Shown here piece after piece: positions 32,476 through 42,214 of a DNA stretch of 51,672 nt. A model generated the notes under the pieces. The model made no database searches. It had not been told where the DNA came from and was given only the letters and a program-made list of their open reading frames with translations. The stretch lies in NCBI GenBank assembly GCA_002495065.1, contig DADT01000064.1, positions 1-51,672 on the forward strand, given 5' to 3'. The DNA comes from Methanoregula sp. UBA471. GTDB lineage: Archaea; Halobacteriota; Methanomicrobia; Methanomicrobiales; Methanospirillaceae. Position 1 is the stretch's first letter; every line of letters starts with the position of its first letter. The translations under genes were made by a program, and so were the position numbers.

Positions 32476-34305
32476 TTGAACATGGCAAGCACGTTCCCTC
32501 CGGCATCCCGGATACAGATTGCGACACTGCTCATGAGCCTGACCCTGCTTCTTTCGGTGGGGATCATTGCACTGACACCACCGGCACCGGGGTATGAACT
32601 TTCCCTGTATGAGACGTATCCCCCTGTCCTCTGGGTGTTGCTCTCCGTTACTGTTTTTTCCGGCATGTACACCATAATCCGATCGTGTGAAAACCAGATG
32701 AGGAACCTGTATTATGGCTATTTTTCGATACTCTTCATCGACGCTCTGATTTTACTCCTTCCGATTATCCGGGGATATTATTCGATGAGTCGCGGGGAGG
32801 GGGATATGTACCACCACATGTTCATTGCCCGTCAGATCTTAGATTCCGGGTATCTGCCGGTAACAGATATCTATCCGGTAATGCACATCTGGTTGTCAGT
32901 TTTATATCATTTTTTACCCGATTTTATTATACTGACCCTGCTCTTCTCGATTGTTTTTTTCATCCTGTATGTCCTGTCACTTTATATCCTCGGAAAAACA
33001 CTCCTTGGCACACACAAGGGGGGTATCCTGGTTTCCATCTTTGGCCTGCCCCTTCTTTTTTCCAACCTCCATGATGGTTTTATACCTTTTTTCTTCGCAT
33101 TGCTCATTTTTCCGTTGATTTTATACGCATATCAGAAAATTACCGATTATCCCGCACAGAAAAACCGGTTCTATATTTGTCTGGTAGTCCTGTCGTTATT
33201 CATCGTTTTCTGCCATCCGATGATATCGGTTTTTCTTTTGATCATGTTTTCCATTTTCACCGTTTATGAATTGTTCAAAGGGCGGGCAACCGGGCGGCAG
33301 TCAAATATTGAAGCGGTAAATATTGTGGTCATCGTATCCCTGACACTGGCCCTCTGGTGGCTTCAGAACAGCCAGGCCCTGAATACCCTGCAAACGATAG
33401 CCGCGGCTCTTTTTGAGCAGGGATCTCACCTGTCAATATTTGCCCATCAGGTCAACAGGGTATCGACATCCAATGCTTCCATCTGGCTGGTGATTGATCG
33501 TTTTTTCAAAATTTACGGGCCGGTCTGCCTGTATTTTTCAATTGCGCTGTTGTTCTTATTGTATCTGACATACCAGTATTTTCAGAACAAAAAACTGCAC
33601 GAGACTGATTTCATCTATTCACTCCAGTTCTGTGCCGCAGTCTGCATGGGAATTGTCCTCGTTACCGGATATTTTGTCATCGCCGAACCCATCAGGGCAG
33701 CTTCGTTCGCACTGGTTTTTGCAACAATACTGAGCGGGTTGTTTTTTTATCGTCAGCGGAACGTGGGCGGACTCATGGCCTCAATTACCGTGATACTTAC
33801 CATCGTATGCATGATGACCATACTGACCCTGCACACAAGTCCATGGATCGGGGGAACGAATTCAGCATTCACCTACGGGGATAAAAACGGAGTCGACTGG
33901 CTTTTAACCTACCGGAATACCGAAATTCCTGTGGTAAAAGAGGAACTATCGAATTTAAAATATGCACAATACTTTTACGAGGCAACAGATATCAGGAATT
34001 CCCGCAATGTGAGTGAGTATGCCTTTTACCGGAATCTGAATAAATATACGGAAGTCATTCCGTCACATTTCGGATATACCGTGAACCGTACGATTGGCGA
34101 ATCATTTGCCTATATCCCGGAAAAAGAAGCGTATATGACGACAACAGAACTGATGAGACGGATTGTGGAAGCCGTTCAGGAAGATCGGAAAAGCCAGGTG
34201 AAATCGTTTACTGATGCAGAATATATCCGTTTAAAAAATGATCCAACGATAAATCTGGTGTATATGAGTAATAACTTCGGAGTGTGGACCATTGCCATAC
34301 CGTAA
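32476..34305 (+). CDS. Polytopic membrane protein, GT-C glycosyltransferase- or polymerase-like
   Basis: About 609 residues with 11-13 hydrophobic helices up to about residue 455, then a roughly 150-residue soluble end of mixed composition. The first outside loop carries SRGEGDMYHHMFIARQILDSGYLP, an acidic D-x-x-H pattern in the position where GT-C enzymes have their catalytic Asp/Glu. That suggests sugar transfer from a lipid carrier, or glycan polymerisation; this is inference. No strong family match. Start could be TTG 32476 (GGTGAT spaced 5) or ATG 32482. Confidence 0.7.
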   Translation: MNMASTFPPASRIQIATLLMSLTLLLSVGIIALTPPAPGYELSLYETYPPVLWVLLSVTVFSGMYTIIRSCENQMRNLYYGYFSILFIDALILLLPIIRGYYSMSRGEGDMYHHMFIARQILDSGYLPVTDIYPVMHIWLSVLYHFLPDFIILTLLFSIVFFILYVLSLYILGKTLLGTHKGGILVSIFGLPLLFSNLHDGFIPFFFALLIFPLILYAYQKITDYPAQKNRFYICLVVLSLFIVFCHPMISVFLLIMFSIFTVYELFKGRATGRQSNIEAVNIVVIVSLTLALWWLQNSQALNTLQTIAAALFEQGSHLSIFAHQVNRVSTSNASIWLVIDRFFKIYGPVCLYFSIALLFLLYLTYQYFQNKKLHETDFIYSLQFCAAVCMGIVLVTGYFVIAEPIRAASFALVFATILSGLFFYRQRNVGGLMASITVILTIVCMMTILTLHTSPWIGGTNSAFTYGDKNGVDWLLTYRNTEIPVVKEELSNLKYAQYFYEATDIRNSRNVSEYAFYRNLNKYTEVIPSHFGYTVNRTIGESFAYIPEKEAYMTTTELMRRIVEAVQEDRKSQVKSFTDAEYIRLKNDPTINLVYMSNNFGVWTIAIP

Positions 34306-34486
34306 TGCCCGGATACTCCACTCTTCCGGATTTTTCAGCCTTTTTTTAAGGGGTACTCTCCTGATTCGGATACCGGCCGGAATGGTATGCATCCTGCATC
34401 CGGAAATACTGCGGGGAATCGTCACGGTAGACGTGAGTCTGGAGTTTAAGAATTCTCATCACAATGAAAATGTTGCGGTGAGATAA

Positions 34487-35554
34487 ATGAAACTATGGTT
34501 TCCTGAAGTAGATATTCTCAAGGCTATAGCTATTCTGGGAATTGTCTTCGGGCATATAGATAATTATGTTTCCTGTCATGACGTGCTTCAATCTGGCAGT
34601 CCCTGGGATGGAATGATTGTCTTAAGTATATTTTTCTTTGTATCCGGATTCTTGCTGTCTCAAACCGATTCTGGTATCAGTTCCCTGCAGGATCTAAAAA
34701 AATTTTACCGGAAAAAGTTTGTCAGGATATATCCTTTATACTGGGCCGCTTTGGTAAGCCTGGTTATTATTTTCGGATTATTGCAGGTGAGTCCCGGGCA
34801 TGTACAACCGTATGATTTCAGCCCGGACAACCTGCTTGTTCATTTCTTCGGGCTTCAGGGGATTTTTCCCTGGTATGAAATACAGTCAATGTGGTTCGTC
34901 GGGGTAATCATACTGTTTTTTTTCGTATACCCGATCATCGTATACGGATCAAAAAATCTTACCGGGATATTTGGAGCCTCATCGCTCATTTTCATGTTCC
35001 TGGTTATTCTCCATGTATGTACCGGGTTGATCCATAATGGTGCCTTAGAGTATTATCCACTTTTTATAGCCGGAATATTCATCAATAAAATCGTCTATTC
35101 TCCCAAAAAGATTCCTGATGAAAATTTCCTGAAGAATATTTTACATTCCAGCCTGATCCTGATTTTTGTAATTTTCCTGGTCCTTGCATTAAAAAAATTT
35201 AATCAGCTTCATCTGCAGTTATTGCCTGCAACAGGCGTTAAAATACTGTCATTCAGTGCAATGATTTTTTTATGCATCATTCTTCTTATTGCCGTCCGCC
35301 TCTTCGTAAAAATCCCGGGAAAAATTATGACAGGAATATCCCTGATTGCGTTTGCAACCTATGCAATATACTTATTCCACCACCAGTTTTTGGCAGTGTT
35401 TGCGCTCGTCACCGATTCGGTTATCCGGAACATAACTCTCCAGGACATGATTATCCTGACATGCGGGTTTGCCGGAGCGGTCATATGCGGGATACTTATT
35501 CAGAAAACTGAGCAGTACCTGTTCATGAACTACCTGTCAGCTCATAAACGGTAA
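34487..35554 (+). CDS. Acyltransferase 3 family membrane protein
   Basis: 355 residues, about ten membrane helices. Signature features are the first helix ending in LGIVFGHIDNY, with the catalytic-type His at residue 22; the FFVSGFLLS block (about 51-59); and RKKFVRIYPLYW (about 75-86), the conserved basic segment of the acyl-3 family. Such enzymes add acetyl or other acyl groups to surface sugars. GGTGAGATAA directly before the ATG is a good ribosome site. Its stop lies 12 bases inside the convergent GT4 gene (13-bp overlap 35542-35554). Confidence 0.88.
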   Translation: MKLWFPEVDILKAIAILGIVFGHIDNYVSCHDVLQSGSPWDGMIVLSIFFFVSGFLLSQTDSGISSLQDLKKFYRKKFVRIYPLYWAALVSLVIIFGLLQVSPGHVQPYDFSPDNLLVHFFGLQGIFPWYEIQSMWFVGVIILFFFVYPIIVYGSKNLTGIFGASSLIFMFLVILHVCTGLIHNGALEYYPLFIAGIFINKIVYSPKKIPDENFLKNILHSSLILIFVIFLVLALKKFNQLHLQLLPATGVKILSFSAMIFLCIILLIAVRLFVKIPGKIMTGISLIAFATYAIYLFHHQFLAVFALVTDSVIRNITLQDMIILTCGFAGAVICGILIQKTEQYLFMNYLSAHKR

Positions 35555-36639
35555 GGAGCAACTGACAATTCGTAGATTTCTTCCAGCCTGACGATAACAT
35601 GCTCCCAGGAATATTTTTTGACGAACTCCTTGTTGGTATCCGATATTTTTTTCCGCAGGTGTTCATCCTGCACCAGTACCAGTATCCTCTCTGCAAGAGC
35701 CCCCGCATCCTTTGCTTCAACCAGGTACCCGTTTGTTCCATCCGTTATGATTTCGGGTATTCCGCCTACCCGGGAGGCAACAACCGGTAAACCGCAGGAA
35801 AGAGCTTCAACAATAACCATGGGAAAGCCTTCGGACAGGCTGGGAAGAACAAAAACACCGGCCTGGTGCATAAAAGTAAGTACCTTCTCATGAGGCACTT
35901 CTCCGCCAAACCGCACACAGTCCTGTATACCCAGCTGGCTGGACAATGCTTCCAGCATGGCTCTCTCAGTACCATCTCCAATGATAATCAGCCTCGCACC
36001 GGGGATCGTATCATGGACCCGTTTCATCGCCATGAGAAGGTACCGGACCCCTTTGACCGGCTCAAGACGGCCGACATACAGAATGCTGTTTCCCTGAACC
36101 CGCTCATCGTTCGTGTCATGCACCGGATCCACGATGCTGATCCCATTCGGCACGACGAAAATGTCCCGGTGACAGATTTCCTGCATTGCCCTCTTCATGT
36201 CCTCAGTCAGGGCTATCGCGGCATCGGCATTTCTGATAATCTTTTCCGGGGTTACAATAAAGAATCCTTTCGGAAAGTATACGTCAGAACCCTGCCCCCA
36301 TACCGCATAGGGAATCTTTAACAGTTTCTTTGAGAGCAGGGCCGGTATCCCGCTTGCAAGGCTCTGGGCGTGGACAATGTCGGGACCGATCTTCCGTATT
36401 GTCCCGATGATTGCATACCAGAAGAGAAGAATGCCCAAAATCCGGGTCTTGTTCAGGGGGATCCTGTGGATATGAAACCCTTTTTCAACCATCTCACCGG
36501 TCAGGTCCCCGGATGAAGAGGTGATGACATGCACGGTATGTCCCCGTCGTGCCAGCTGCTCTGCCATGAAGTAGGTCGCGATCTCTGTCCCGGCCTGGCC
36601 TTTCGGGGGGAAGTACTGAACCAGAATAGCGATTTTCAA
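35542..36639 (-). CDS. Family 4 glycosyltransferase
   Basis: 365 residues. Start MKIAILVQYFPPKGQAGTE carries the GT4 acceptor loop; later VWGQGSDVYF, LYVGRLEPVKGVRYL, IIGDGTE and LPSLSEGFPMVIVEALSCGLPVVASRVGG with E-x7-E donor site. Strong, standard GT4. Last gene of the minus-strand block 35542-41042; 93 bases separate it from the FemAB-like gene. Confidence 0.92.
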   Translation of the reverse strand: MKIAILVQYFPPKGQAGTEIATYFMAEQLARRGHTVHVITSSSGDLTGEMVEKGFHIHRIPLNKTRILGILLFWYAIIGTIRKIGPDIVHAQSLASGIPALLSKKLLKIPYAVWGQGSDVYFPKGFFIVTPEKIIRNADAAIALTEDMKRAMQEICHRDIFVVPNGISIVDPVHDTNDERVQGNSILYVGRLEPVKGVRYLLMAMKRVHDTIPGARLIIIGDGTERAMLEALSSQLGIQDCVRFGGEVPHEKVLTFMHQAGVFVLPSLSEGFPMVIVEALSCGLPVVASRVGGIPEIITDGTNGYLVEAKDAGALAERILVLVQDEHLRKKISDTNKEFVKKYSWEHVIVRLEEIYELSVAPYRL

Positions 36640-36732
36640 GACGGATACCTCATCGTGTGTCCTTGTGCTCCGGATGCCTTTGTCTTACGTTTCTTCAGGA
36701 AAATCTGGATCCCGATCCATGAAAAATCCTGG

Positions 36733-37467
36733 TCACCGGTGTTTTAAGGAAAGTATTTTCCTTCCGATATAATATAACAGGGAATAATCTTTCTGGTAAA
36801 TATAATGGGTGACCACCTGTCCCCCGAACGAGTCTTTGAACCGGTTTATACCCTCCTTCTGGGGATCGGGTTCCTTTCCGGTATAATATCCTCCCATGTC
36901 ATAGGTGGTCATGCCGTGCTCTTTTGCATAACAGATCGCTTCCCAGATCATCAGCCTGCTTGCACTGCTGATGATTTTATTCATGGTGCCGGTTTCCTCA
37001 AGTCTTTTTGAAGAATTCAGGATTCCCCGGATATTTTTTCCGTCGTTTATATAAAATTGTCCCCCTAACAGGTTCCCTTCGTATTCAGAGACAATCAATA
37101 TCCCGTTCTTTTTCATAAACCCGATATCGAGATTATAGTCTGACAACCCTTTTGCCTTTCTGAATTCGGAATTTATCGTATAGAATGTATCGTAATCCTC
37201 GTTCATCCTGATTATTACCCCGTTCTTTTTGGCAAACCCTATTAATTTTTTACAGGACCGGTCCATTTTTTTCCAGATCGTGTCAAGGTCCGGGGTAAGA
37301 TCGATTACGATTGTGGTGAACTCTTCTTTGGAGAACCCTTCGAGATCGACATCCCTGGTACATTCATAGAATGTTACTCCGTCGTACCCGGTTACGTCGA
37401 AAGGGGCCTCGCTGAACCATATTTTTTTGGTCTTGAAAATAAATTTCGACTCATCAACTTCCAGCAT
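36733..37467 (-). CDS. FemAB/GNAT-like acyltransferase
   Basis: 244 residues, cytosolic. The sequence fits the BioF2/FemAB branch of the GNAT fold: D-L-T-x-D-L-D-x-I-W-K-K-M (helix), GILIVSEYEGNLLGGQFYI (central beta strands) and a C-terminal YDMGGY...GINRFKDSFGGQVV block that is the best conserved part of the family. Such proteins attach amino acids or acyl groups from tRNA or CoA to amino sugars or lipid-linked glycans. A clear paralog is at 44902-45669. It starts 2 bases after the flippase stop, so cotranscribed. Confidence 0.8.
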   Translation of the reverse strand: MLEVDESKFIFKTKKIWFSEAPFDVTGYDGVTFYECTRDVDLEGFSKEEFTTIVIDLTPDLDTIWKKMDRSCKKLIGFAKKNGVIIRMNEDYDTFYTINSEFRKAKGLSDYNLDIGFMKKNGILIVSEYEGNLLGGQFYINDGKNIRGILNSSKRLEETGTMNKIISSASRLMIWEAICYAKEHGMTTYDMGGYYTGKEPDPQKEGINRFKDSFGGQVVTHYIYQKDYSLLYYIGRKILSLKHR

Positions 37468-37469
37468 GG

Positions 37470-38792
37470 TTATTCACCCGTATTCCGACCCGGATTCATC
37501 AGGTCGGGCCATTTATATAACATTATTCCTATACTGACCGTATACGAAATTATTGTTGCTGCCATAGCACCGGAAAGCCCGAATATCGGAATGAACAGGA
37601 AACTCAGCAGGACACTCAGCACGGCCAGGACAACCGCGGCATATGAGGTGATCTTTACCCCGGCTACACCCACGGAGTTCAACAACTGACCATAGAGCAT
37701 ATCAACTGAGATGCAGACACCGGCAGTGGCAGACAGCAGGGTGAGAGGCAGATCAAAAGGATACGCACTGCCATACATTTTCAGGATAATATACCCGGAA
37801 ATCAGGGTAAACAGCCAGCCACCCGCAATGAACAGGACGACAATCTTATTGATACGGGCAAAAAGCATTTCCTTGTTCCGGCACATGGATGCAACCGGGA
37901 AAAAAACGGTGACAAAAATCGTTGAAAGCAGAAGGATTATCGTGGTAAAGGAAAACGTGTACGCCCAGTAAATTCCCACCATCGCTACCGGCAGGTACAT
38001 GTTTAAAATAATTTTACCGATATTCTGATAAAACGCGGCGGAGATGCCGCCTGTCAGCGAAAAGATACTGTAGGTCTGGAGTTTTGCTGCGCACGGCCTG
38101 CTGAACTCCGGCCGGATATAGTCTCTCAGGAATGCCAGAAGTATTCCGCCGGTAATTCCATAGGCAATCAGCATCGAGAACAGTGCGGATGTGTAGAACA
38201 AATCCCTGAACACAAAGACGAACACCAGAAATGAAAATAACAGTATTGCCGAGTATATCGGCTTGAACAGCGAATATTCGTATATCTTGTGGATGCTTCG
38301 CAGGGTTTCTGCCATGAGATTATAAAACACAAATAACACAGCGAAGGCCAGGGAAAAATAAAAGATATCTTCCGATATTGAAAATACTGCCATTACCTGC
38401 CGTGAAAAAATAAGATACACCACAACGGATACTGTCGTGAACAGGAACACAAGAATGAAGGTGGTTGAAATAATCTTTCGCTGCCGGGGAAAATCGATTT
38501 TTTCGCAATTGTACTTGACAAGAGCGGTGGTGAACCCCAGCGTCATGGGGATATACAGGAACATGGCCACCGACTGCACCAGGGTGAAAAATCCATATTC
38601 CGATGGTCCCAGCCAGCGGCCTGCAAGGATATTGAAGGCAAAGGAGAATACCGTCGAAATGAGCGTCCCGATACTCAGGTACGAGAGATTTTTTATGAAC
38701 TTCTCGACATCGATGCTTACCTTCTCGTGGAACACCCGTTCATAAAAATACCCGACTATCCCGATGATTCTGGTAAAAAGAGGCTGGATCAT
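37470..38792 (-). CDS. Wzx-type oligosaccharide flippase (MATE/MOP superfamily)
   Basis: 440 residues with about 12-14 membrane helices. N-terminal NLSYLSIGTLISTVFSFAFNILAGRWLGPSEYGFFTLVQS is the usual Wzx start (split here across helices 1-2). Flips a lipid-linked oligosaccharide to the outer face of the membrane, so it is the export step of the locus. Overlaps the deacetylase stop by 4 bases (ATGA) and lies 2 bases before the FemAB-like gene. Confidence 0.88.
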   Translation of the reverse strand: MIQPLFTRIIGIVGYFYERVFHEKVSIDVEKFIKNLSYLSIGTLISTVFSFAFNILAGRWLGPSEYGFFTLVQSVAMFLYIPMTLGFTTALVKYNCEKIDFPRQRKIISTTFILVFLFTTVSVVVYLIFSRQVMAVFSISEDIFYFSLAFAVLFVFYNLMAETLRSIHKIYEYSLFKPIYSAILLFSFLVFVFVFRDLFYTSALFSMLIAYGITGGILLAFLRDYIRPEFSRPCAAKLQTYSIFSLTGGISAAFYQNIGKIILNMYLPVAMVGIYWAYTFSFTTIILLLSTIFVTVFFPVASMCRNKEMLFARINKIVVLFIAGGWLFTLISGYIILKMYGSAYPFDLPLTLLSATAGVCISVDMLYGQLLNSVGVAGVKITSYAAVVLAVLSVLLSFLFIPIFGLSGAMAATIISYTVSIGIMLYKWPDLMNPGRNTGE

Positions 38793-39745
38793 GCTGACCT
38801 TCGGTGCAACCGCGACAGGAGAGCCCGGACACCCACCGTTACCATGTTCCTGTTCATGCCAAGGAGATAGGGACCTATCAGCGTGGAGGGGTGTACGGGA
38901 CCGTATTCGGGGATTTCGGAAACGAACCGGAAATGAACATTTTTATGTACGGACATGAACCGCAGCACCTCATCCATGATCCGGAGAAAATATGCGTCGG
39001 TCATGCACGGGGAGTGAAGACACATGTGGAACAGGGGCATCTCCTGCCGGTAATATTCATCAAAACATGCCTTCAGCCATGAGAGCCCCATACGGGGAGC
39101 CGCTTCCGGACTTGCGATGTGAGCGGGAAACATCTGGGAGACGGGCACGATCAGCAGGGGGACCGATCCTTTCTCCTGGTAATCGTCCCCGCTCGGGTGG
39201 TACGGCATGCAGATGCGGGGGAGCCTGGACCAGTCATGGTGGCAGGGCGGTGAGTGGGGGGTGGCTGAGCAGTCCCGTTCCATGCCCGCATCTACCAGGG
39301 CCCTGACCGTATTGTTGTCAACCGACCACCTGCCGGACACAAACGTCGTAGGTCTTGTACCGAATTTGTCCTCCAGCACGTCGGCACCGGTCCTGATCAT
39401 GCCGAGTTGTTCCTTGTAGGGGTAGCCTGTCAGCACGGTGGAAGACCGGGACTGCTCACAGTGTTCACGGAGATATCTGTCACCAACCTGGAAGGTGAGG
39501 TCTCCGGTCCGGAATTCCTCCCAGCCGGGATGGATGTGCAGGCCGATTTCGTGCCCGGTCTCCGAAGGAAAATATTCCACGACCTCGGGCATCACGGCAA
39601 AGGTGATTTTTGCATCATAGCGACCGGCGACCCTGACCAGGTCAGGGACTGCCTGGCTGACCCCCTGAGTGGCCCGTTTGTCATAGACCACCTCGCGGTT
39701 ATGTACATACCCGAATTCTGTATGAACGACTATGACAACATCCAT
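38789..39745 (-). CDS. Polysaccharide deacetylase-like protein
   Basis: 318 residues. NodB-like features: a start with H-T-E-F-G (8-12), GHEIGLHIHPGW (64-75) providing metal His residues (H65, H70, H72), FVSGRW in the middle, and an LHSPC segment near residue 245 with the C-terminal His. The N-terminal Asp pair of classical deacetylases is altered, so the exact metal site is uncertain. It probably removes N-acetyl groups from a sugar in the cytosol. No signal peptide is visible. Confidence 0.78.
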   Translation of the reverse strand: MDVVIVVHTEFGYVHNREVVYDKRATQGVSQAVPDLVRVAGRYDAKITFAVMPEVVEYFPSETGHEIGLHIHPGWEEFRTGDLTFQVGDRYLREHCEQSRSSTVLTGYPYKEQLGMIRTGADVLEDKFGTRPTTFVSGRWSVDNNTVRALVDAGMERDCSATPHSPPCHHDWSRLPRICMPYHPSGDDYQEKGSVPLLIVPVSQMFPAHIASPEAAPRMGLSWLKACFDEYYRQEMPLFHMCLHSPCMTDAYFLRIMDEVLRFMSVHKNVHFRFVSEIPEYGPVHPSTLIGPYLLGMNRNMVTVGVRALLSRLHRRSA

Positions 39746-39782
39746 GTTCCAAGACCTGGTGACGGTGATATTCCCGAGATGT

Positions 39783-41042
39783 CTATAACTTCCGGTAATA
39801 CATCCCCTTTTCTTCAGCTGCCTGCCGGTCCACCATCCCCCTCACGTCGATAAGAACCGGATGATCATTCGTAAACCGGGAAATCTCCGCAATGCCCATC
39901 TTCCTGAACTGCGTATGAGCCACTGAGATAATCACCGCATCCATCTTTTTATCCAGCTTCGGGAGCGGGATCGTGCCAAAATGGGCGATCACCGAATCGG
40001 GAAGGAGGGGATCATACCCGTACACGTTCACGTCGTAATCCCGGAGTTCGTGCACCATGTTCTCGACCGGAGATTCCCGGATATCTGCGACATCCTCCTT
40101 GTACGTCAGGCCCATGATGAGGACATTGGACCCCTTGATGGTTTTTCCGACTTTATTCAGACCCTTGACCGCCATCTCCGCGACATACTTGGGCATGGAA
40201 TCATTGATGGACCGCCCGGCAAGGATAACCTGGGGATGATAGCCGACTTCCTTGGCTTTCTGGACGAGGTAATACGGATCGACGGGGATGCAGTGACCAC
40301 CCACCATCCCCGGACGGTACGTATGGAAGTTCCATTTGGTACCTGCGGCTTTAAGTACCTCATCCGTATCGATACCGAGCCGTGAAAAGATCATGGAAAG
40401 CTCGTTCATGAGCGCAATATTCAGGTCACGCTGGATATTTTCAATGACCTTTGCCGCTTCGGCAGTCTTGATATCAGGCGCCCGGTAGACGTTGGTGATC
40501 AACCCGTAGAGCTCGGACAGCAGGTCAAGAGACTGCCTGTCCATCGCTGAAACGATCTTGGTGATATTTTTCAGAATGTGTTCCTCGTCCCCGGGATTGA
40601 TCCGCTCGGGAGAATACCCGATTTTGAAATCTTTTCCGCACCGGAGCCCGGATTCTCTTTCGAGGACAGGTCCCATAATATCTTCGGTAACCCCGGGATA
40701 CACCGTCGATTCCAGGACGACGATCGCCCCTTTCTTCAGGTTCCGGCCAACGACCTCCGAGGCAGTTATTACCGGTTCCAGGTCCGGGTCTTTTGCCCGG
40801 GTGACCGGGGTCGGTACGGCGATAATGACAAAATCCGCCTCCCGTATCCGCCGGGGATCGGTGGTTGCTTCGATCGTGTTTCCGGGCTTCTTATTCAGCT
40901 CATCAACTTTGTTCTGGTCTCTGCGATAGCCGATCGTGCGGATATGGGAGGAAAAATCTTCTGCAAGGGGCAGACCCACGTATCCCAGACCGAAAACGCA
41001 CACGGTTTTATTGAGGATTTTCTTTGAAACCACGACATACAC
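39783..41042 (-). CDS. Nucleotide-sugar dehydrogenase (UDP-HexNAc 6-dehydrogenase type)
   Basis: Oxidises C6 of a UDP-hexosamine to a uronate with NAD. 419 residues. NAD-binding GLGYVGLPLA (18-27), YSPERINPGDEEH (around 154, the WbpO/TviB/WecC-type segment), catalytic Cys251 in GGHCIPVDPYY, and GLTYKEDVADIRESP (311-325). The ERINPGD type usually acts on UDP-GlcNAc, GalNAc or ManNAc; with wecB in the window, UDP-ManNAcA is the simplest guess. The start is GTG at 41042, and a TATA box 24 bases upstream implies a leaderless message. Confidence 0.9.
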   Translation of the reverse strand: MYVVVSKKILNKTVCVFGLGYVGLPLAEDFSSHIRTIGYRRDQNKVDELNKKPGNTIEATTDPRRIREADFVIIAVPTPVTRAKDPDLEPVITASEVVGRNLKKGAIVVLESTVYPGVTEDIMGPVLERESGLRCGKDFKIGYSPERINPGDEEHILKNITKIVSAMDRQSLDLLSELYGLITNVYRAPDIKTAEAAKVIENIQRDLNIALMNELSMIFSRLGIDTDEVLKAAGTKWNFHTYRPGMVGGHCIPVDPYYLVQKAKEVGYHPQVILAGRSINDSMPKYVAEMAVKGLNKVGKTIKGSNVLIMGLTYKEDVADIRESPVENMVHELRDYDVNVYGYDPLLPDSVIAHFGTIPLPKLDKKMDAVIISVAHTQFRKMGIAEISRFTNDHPVLIDVRGMVDRQAAEEKGMYYRKL

Positions 41043-41062
41043 TCCGTTTTAGTAAATCGCTG

Positions 41063-41070
41063 ATATATAG
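41063..41070 (-). promoter_or_regulatory. TATA box of the minus-strand glycan operon
   Basis: CTATATATCA on the minus strand, centred 24 bases before the GTG start at 41042; predicts leaderless transcription of the dehydrogenase and downstream deacetylase-flippase-FemAB genes. Confidence 0.65.
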
Positions 41071-41287
41071 TAATCAGCCTTTCAAGAAAAATGTATTCAA
41101 GCACAATTTCATGACAAAAATCCGGCACCTGCGGGATGGAAACAGGAGGGTCAGAATACTCTCAGAGCGGGGTCCGTGGCAATGGACGGAACTGCACGGC
41201 AAAAACGATAATTCCAGGATCCATGGTACCCGGTTACGGATGAGAAAAGCACGGTCCTTTATCATACGAGCGTGCGGCAGGAAGAGA

Positions 41288-42214
41288 TCATTTCCGGTAC
41301 CACGCGATGGTCTCTTTCAGCCCTGTCTTAACGGTATATTCCGGAGCATATCCGAACGCCTCCTGTGCCCGCCGGATATCGGCAAGTGAGTCCCGGACAT
41401 CACCCGTCCGTGCGGGCTCATAGAGCATCGGTACGGTGATGCCGATGATGTCCATAATAAGAGTTGCAAGCTCGTTGAGGTCGATCCGTTTGCAATAGGC
41501 CACATTGAATACACCCTCGGCATCACTCTCCATAGCCCGGATATTTGCCTGCACAACATCCTTCACGTAGGTAAAGTCCCGGGTCTGACCGCCATCACCG
41601 TAGATGGTGGGAGACTCGTGGTTCAGTATTTTCGTGATGAACTTCGGGATTACCGCAGCATACTCGGATTTGGGATCCTGGCGGGGTCCGAAGACATTGA
41701 AATACCTGAGTGAGAGTGTCTTTAACCCGTATACTTCTGAAAACACCTTCAGGTAGTGCTCCCCGGTAAGCTTGGATACCGCATAGGGAGAGAGGGGGTT
41801 CGGGGTCATGTCCTCGCGCTTGGGAAGGGTGGGGGTATTTCCGTAGACCGAGGAGGAGGACGCAAACAGGACTTTTCGCACGCCGCAGTTACGCGCCGCA
41901 TCCAGGACATTCAGCGTCCCGGTAACATTCGCCTCATTTGTAGCAAGAGGATTTGCAATCGAGCGTGGTACCGATGCAATTGCCCCCTCGTGGAAGATGC
42001 CGTCAGCTCCCTCAAAGATTTTTTTCAGCAGGGGAAGATCGGTGACACTGCCCTGGACAAACGAAACATTTCCTTCTTTCAGGAACGGCTGGATATTCTC
42101 CATTTTCCCGGAAAACAAATTATCGAAAATTACCGTCTCGTGCTCCTGCCGTGAGAGTTCTTCCACGATATGCGAGCCGATAAAACCTGCCCCGCCGGTT
42201 ACAATATACTTCAT
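41288..42214 (-). CDS. UDP-sugar 4-epimerase (GalE/WbpP-like)
   Basis: 308 residues, NAD-dependent SDR. GGAGFIGSH (8-16), FDNLFSG acidic turn, EGAIASVPRSI, SSSSVYGNTPTLP, YAVSK with catalytic Tyr and Lys (about 143-147) and the FNVFGPRQDPKSEYAAVIPKF substrate loop. The ASVPRS and SPYAVSK pattern resembles UDP-GlcNAc/GalNAc 4-epimerases such as WbpP. Stands 245 bases upstream of the dehydrogenase on the same strand, with its own AGGT ribosome site. May feed the dehydrogenase with an epimerised substrate. Confidence 0.9.
   Translation of the reverse strand: MKYIVTGGAGFIGSHIVEELSRQEHETVIFDNLFSGKMENIQPFLKEGNVSFVQGSVTDLPLLKKIFEGADGIFHEGAIASVPRSIANPLATNEANVTGTLNVLDAARNCGVRKVLFASSSSVYGNTPTLPKREDMTPNPLSPYAVSKLTGEHYLKVFSEVYGLKTLSLRYFNVFGPRQDPKSEYAAVIPKFITKILNHESPTIYGDGGQTRDFTYVKDVVQANIRAMESDAEGVFNVAYCKRIDLNELATLIMDIIGITVPMLYEPARTGDVRDSLADIRRAQEAFGYAPEYTVKTGLKETIAWYRK

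Noticed and set aside
32223..32675. Minus-strand frame of 150 codons
   Set aside because: Overlaps the start of the well supported polytopic gene on the other strand, and its composition is not protein-like.
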